Assembly: GCA_024687845.1 (NCBI GenBank)
Contig: JAILEL010000217.1
Location: forward strand, 1-7,190
Direction of reading: 5' to 3'
From: Eubacterium sp.
GTDB taxonomy: Bacteria; Bacillota_A; Clostridia; Lachnospirales; Lachnospiraceae
DNA: 7,190 nucleotides
Of this stretch, positions 6,129-7,190 are shown piece after piece. Each line of letters starts with the position of its first letter. Position 1 is the first letter of the stretch. Below the pieces are notes generated by a model. That model did no database searches. It had not been told where the DNA came from and saw nothing but the letters and a program-made list of their open reading frames with translations. The position numbers and the translations under genes are program-made.

Positions 6129-6144
6129 TTACCGGGATTATACT
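6117..6144 (+). promoter_or_regulatory. promoter of the GNAT acetyltransferase gene
   Basis: TTGAAA (6117-6122) and TATACT (6139-6144) with a 16-base spacer match the sigma-A consensus at 5 of 6 positions in each box (-35: TTGAAA against TTGACA). Start of transcription is expected near 6151, giving a 25-base leader that contains the AAGGAGG ribosome binding site. Confidence 0.65.
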
Positions 6145-6175
6145 TGAAAGCACAATTATTTTCAAGGAGGTCAAT

Positions 6176-6793
6176 ATGTTAAATAAGGTAAAACTTACAG
6201 AAGAAGAGATAAAGGAATTTGCAAAAGTATTTGCGAATTATAACTATGGAACGGATGAAATCGGAATGGTTCCTTTGTTCCCGGGATATCCCGATTCGAA
6301 TAAGCTAGTAAACTATCTTTCGGCAATGATCAGAACAGCAAATGAATACGGTGCAGTATATGGTACGTCGGATAGAAAAGAAGGGATTATTATATTAACG
6401 GATACAACTCATCCGTTTCCCGGAACGGCAATGATCAAGATGATGTGGAGAATGATGAGAGCACTGGGGTTTAAGAATTTCGGTGGTATTATGAAGAAAT
6501 TTCAGGCCGGGGGTGCAAGTCTTGAGAAGACTTACAGGGATTCCAAGAAGCAGTTTGTCCAGATAGAGCTTCTGGCAGTAAAAGAAAAATATCAAGGTAA
6601 AGGCTTCATGCGTCCTCTTGTAGAAACTGCATTCGAAGTAGCAGATAAAGGAAAGCTTCCTGTTATAGTATCAACAGATGCAAGCCTGAAAAAAGATAAG
6701 TATGCGCATATCGGTATGAAGCTGATAAATACCAGAAGGCTTGGAGATAAAAGCTTTATGTATGATCTGGTAAGAGACGGAGTCAGCGTTTAA
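6176..6793 (+). CDS. GNAT-family N-acetyltransferase
   Basis: A 205-residue cytoplasmic protein that probably moves an acetyl group from acetyl-CoA to an amine. The acetyl-CoA pyrophosphate-binding motif is YQGKGFMRPLVETAF (QGKG at 140-143), preceded by beta strand IELLAVKEKY and followed by the late strand-helix part VIVSTDASLKKDKYAHIGMKLI and a final strand, as in GNAT domains. The first 120 residues are longer than a minimal GNAT and contain a Met-rich helix (MIKMMWRMMRALGF); they probably shape the substrate site. Nothing shows the substrate. A strong AAGGAGG at 6164-6170, 5 bases before the ATG, fixes the start. The promoter overlaps the dyad facing the divergent TetR-type gene, so repression by that protein and induction by a small molecule, perhaps the acetylated compound, is the natural reading. 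A terminator follows 59 bases downstream. Confidence 0.88.
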   Translation: MLNKVKLTEEEIKEFAKVFANYNYGTDEIGMVPLFPGYPDSNKLVNYLSAMIRTANEYGAVYGTSDRKEGIIILTDTTHPFPGTAMIKMMWRMMRALGFKNFGGIMKKFQAGGASLEKTYRDSKKQFVQIELLAVKEKYQGKGFMRPLVETAFEVADKGKLPVIVSTDASLKKDKYAHIGMKLINTRRLGDKSFMYDLVRDGVSV

Positions 6794-6819
6794 CGCTTGA
6801 AAATCGATAAGAAAAACAG

Positions 6820-6848
6820 TGGACATCCATTTATAACTATGCTATATT
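6820..6848 (+). promoter_or_regulatory. candidate promoter for the reading frame at 6924
   Basis: TGGACA (6820-6825), 17 bases, then TATATT (6843-6848) fit a sigma-A promoter at 5 of 6 positions in each box. Predicted transcription start is near 6855, inside the 5' arm of the terminator-like hairpin at 6852-6881, which makes the arrangement unusual. Confidence 0.5.
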
Positions 6849-6851
6849 ACC

Positions 6852-6889
6852 ATCCGTAGTTAAGATTATCTAACTGCGGATATATTTTT
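6852..6889 (+). terminator. rho-independent terminator after the GNAT gene (or leader attenuator)
   Basis: An 11-bp stem (6852-6862 with 6871-6881, one G-T pair, 8-base loop) is followed by ATATTTTT. It ends transcription of the acetyltransferase gene. As it also lies between a candidate promoter and the reading frame at 6924, it could instead, or also, act in that gene's leader. Confidence 0.78.
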
Positions 6890-6923
6890 ATAACTAGGCA
6901 GGGCTTTATGAAAGGAGAGAGTG

Positions 6924-7112
6924 ATGGGACTTTATCCTCTGAATGAGGAAGGGGTAGCCCGGATCAGATGGTATTTCCTTTCCGAAAGTTCCGAAAGTAC
7001 ATTAAAGCATCGCGAAAAACTTGGAATGTTCGGTAAGGTTCTGCGGTATACGGGAAAGTGGAAAAAGTACGTATATGTTGCGGCAGTACTTCTGGTAATA
7101 GGTGCTTTATAG
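6924..7112 (+). pseudogene. truncated membrane protein, probably the N-terminus of an ABC exporter
   Basis: The frame starts at the ATG at 6924, 6 bases after AGGAG; a GTG at 6921 is too close to that site. The 62 residues begin MGLYPLNEEGVARIRWYF, continue through a polar linker, then MFGKVLRYTGKWKKYVYV and the hydrophobic run AAVLLVIGAL, and stop at TAG (7110-7112). A basic KVLRYTGKWKKY segment leading into a first membrane helix is typical of the start of fused membrane/ATPase ABC exporters. The helix ends after about 14 residues, too short to cross a membrane, so the gene looks interrupted rather than naturally small. The other two frames after 7100 do not restore a membrane helix. No ATPase part is in the window. 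The strong initiation region suggests the interruption is recent or that the coding sequence resumes past the edge. The ABC assignment is inference from a short piece. Confidence 0.5.
6981..6998 (+). repeat. 9-bp exact tandem duplication inside the truncated frame
   Basis: TCCGAAAGT occurs twice in direct succession and encodes Ser-Glu-Ser twice in the polar linker. It keeps the frame, so it does not cause the truncation; it looks like a small slippage duplication. Confidence 0.85.
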
Positions 7113-7190
7113 CGGAAAAAGCCTGTTATCTAATGAACCGTCTTCCGGGAGACGGAGCCAGAAGTTTTCTTACTTTATAGTTGAAATGGG
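7102..7190 (+). other. hairpin-rich segment interrupting the frame, possible 5' end of a group II intron or other inserted element
   Basis: From GTGC at 7102 the sequence stops looking like the preceding protein gene. It holds two successive hairpins: ATAGCGG (7109-7115) with CC-T-GTTAT (7122-7129, one bulged T), and CCGTCT (7138-7143) with AGACGG (7150-7155). In addition ACTTCTGG (7088-7095), before the break, is complementary to CCAGAAGT (7158-7165). A GUGC start directly after coding sequence, followed by stacked hairpins, recalls bacterial group II introns, although the fifth base is T where G is usual and no intron protein or domain V is in view. It could also be another element or a chance fold. 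Confidence 0.25.

Noticed and set aside
6143..6166. CTTGAAA/TTTCAAG inverted repeat near the GNAT ribosome binding site as an RNA switch
   Set aside because: The predicted transcription start near 6151 lies after the 5' arm, so the transcript would not contain the hairpin.
6395..6595. 66-codon minus-strand frame inside the GNAT gene
   Set aside because: Antisense shadow without a start signal or recognisable features.
7138..7170. Terminator after the truncated frame
   Set aside because: The 6-bp CCGTCT/AGACGG hairpin is not directly followed by a T-run; the nearest T-stretch is about 10 bases away and short.

Overview
The window looks like a chromosomal segment of a low-GC Gram-positive bacterium, most likely a Lachnospiraceae member (Butyrivibrio/Pseudobutyrivibrio-like). 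The evidence is the clostridial type of argininosuccinate synthase, strong AGGAGG-type ribosome binding sites, AT-rich intergenic DNA with compact hairpin terminators, and a soluble GGDEF protein with PAS-like sensing. The genus is a guess from style, not from a database match.

Layout, left to right. (1) Positions 1-823 hold a collapsed phosphotransferase-system locus. The middle of PTS enzyme I (ptsI) runs in from the left edge and loses its C-terminal catalytic part. It is joined directly, out of frame, to the C-terminal two thirds of a glucose-type EIIA domain (crr-like). (2) 1000-2304 encodes a soluble diguanylate cyclase with a GGEEF active site and no RxxD inhibitory site, closed by a clear terminator. 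(3) 2445-3926 encodes a Lon-like AAA+ ATPase without a protease domain, with an unrecognised N-terminal half and a Walker B Asp-to-Asn change. A palindrome and a bidirectional terminator close it against the convergent gene. (4) 4047-5270 on the minus strand is argG. Its leader holds a 12-bp palindrome and a small inverted repeat. (5) 5491-6072 (minus) is a TetR-type repressor, divergent from a GNAT acetyltransferase at 6176-6793 (plus). Between them lies a 28-bp dyad whose right half overlaps the -35 box of the acetyltransferase promoter. This is a self-contained repressor/operator/target unit. (6) After a terminator, a well-initiated reading frame at 6924 looks like the start of an ABC exporter and stops inside its first membrane helix. 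The last ~90 bases do not continue that protein but can fold into consecutive hairpins. They may be the 5' end of an inserted element such as a group II intron.

The genes do not form one pathway. They look like several short independent transcription units. The most notable points are the decayed ptsI/crr fusion, the orphan Lon-like ATPase, the TetR operator, and the interrupted reading frame at the right edge. No tRNA, rRNA, CRISPR array or recognisable complete transposon was seen.
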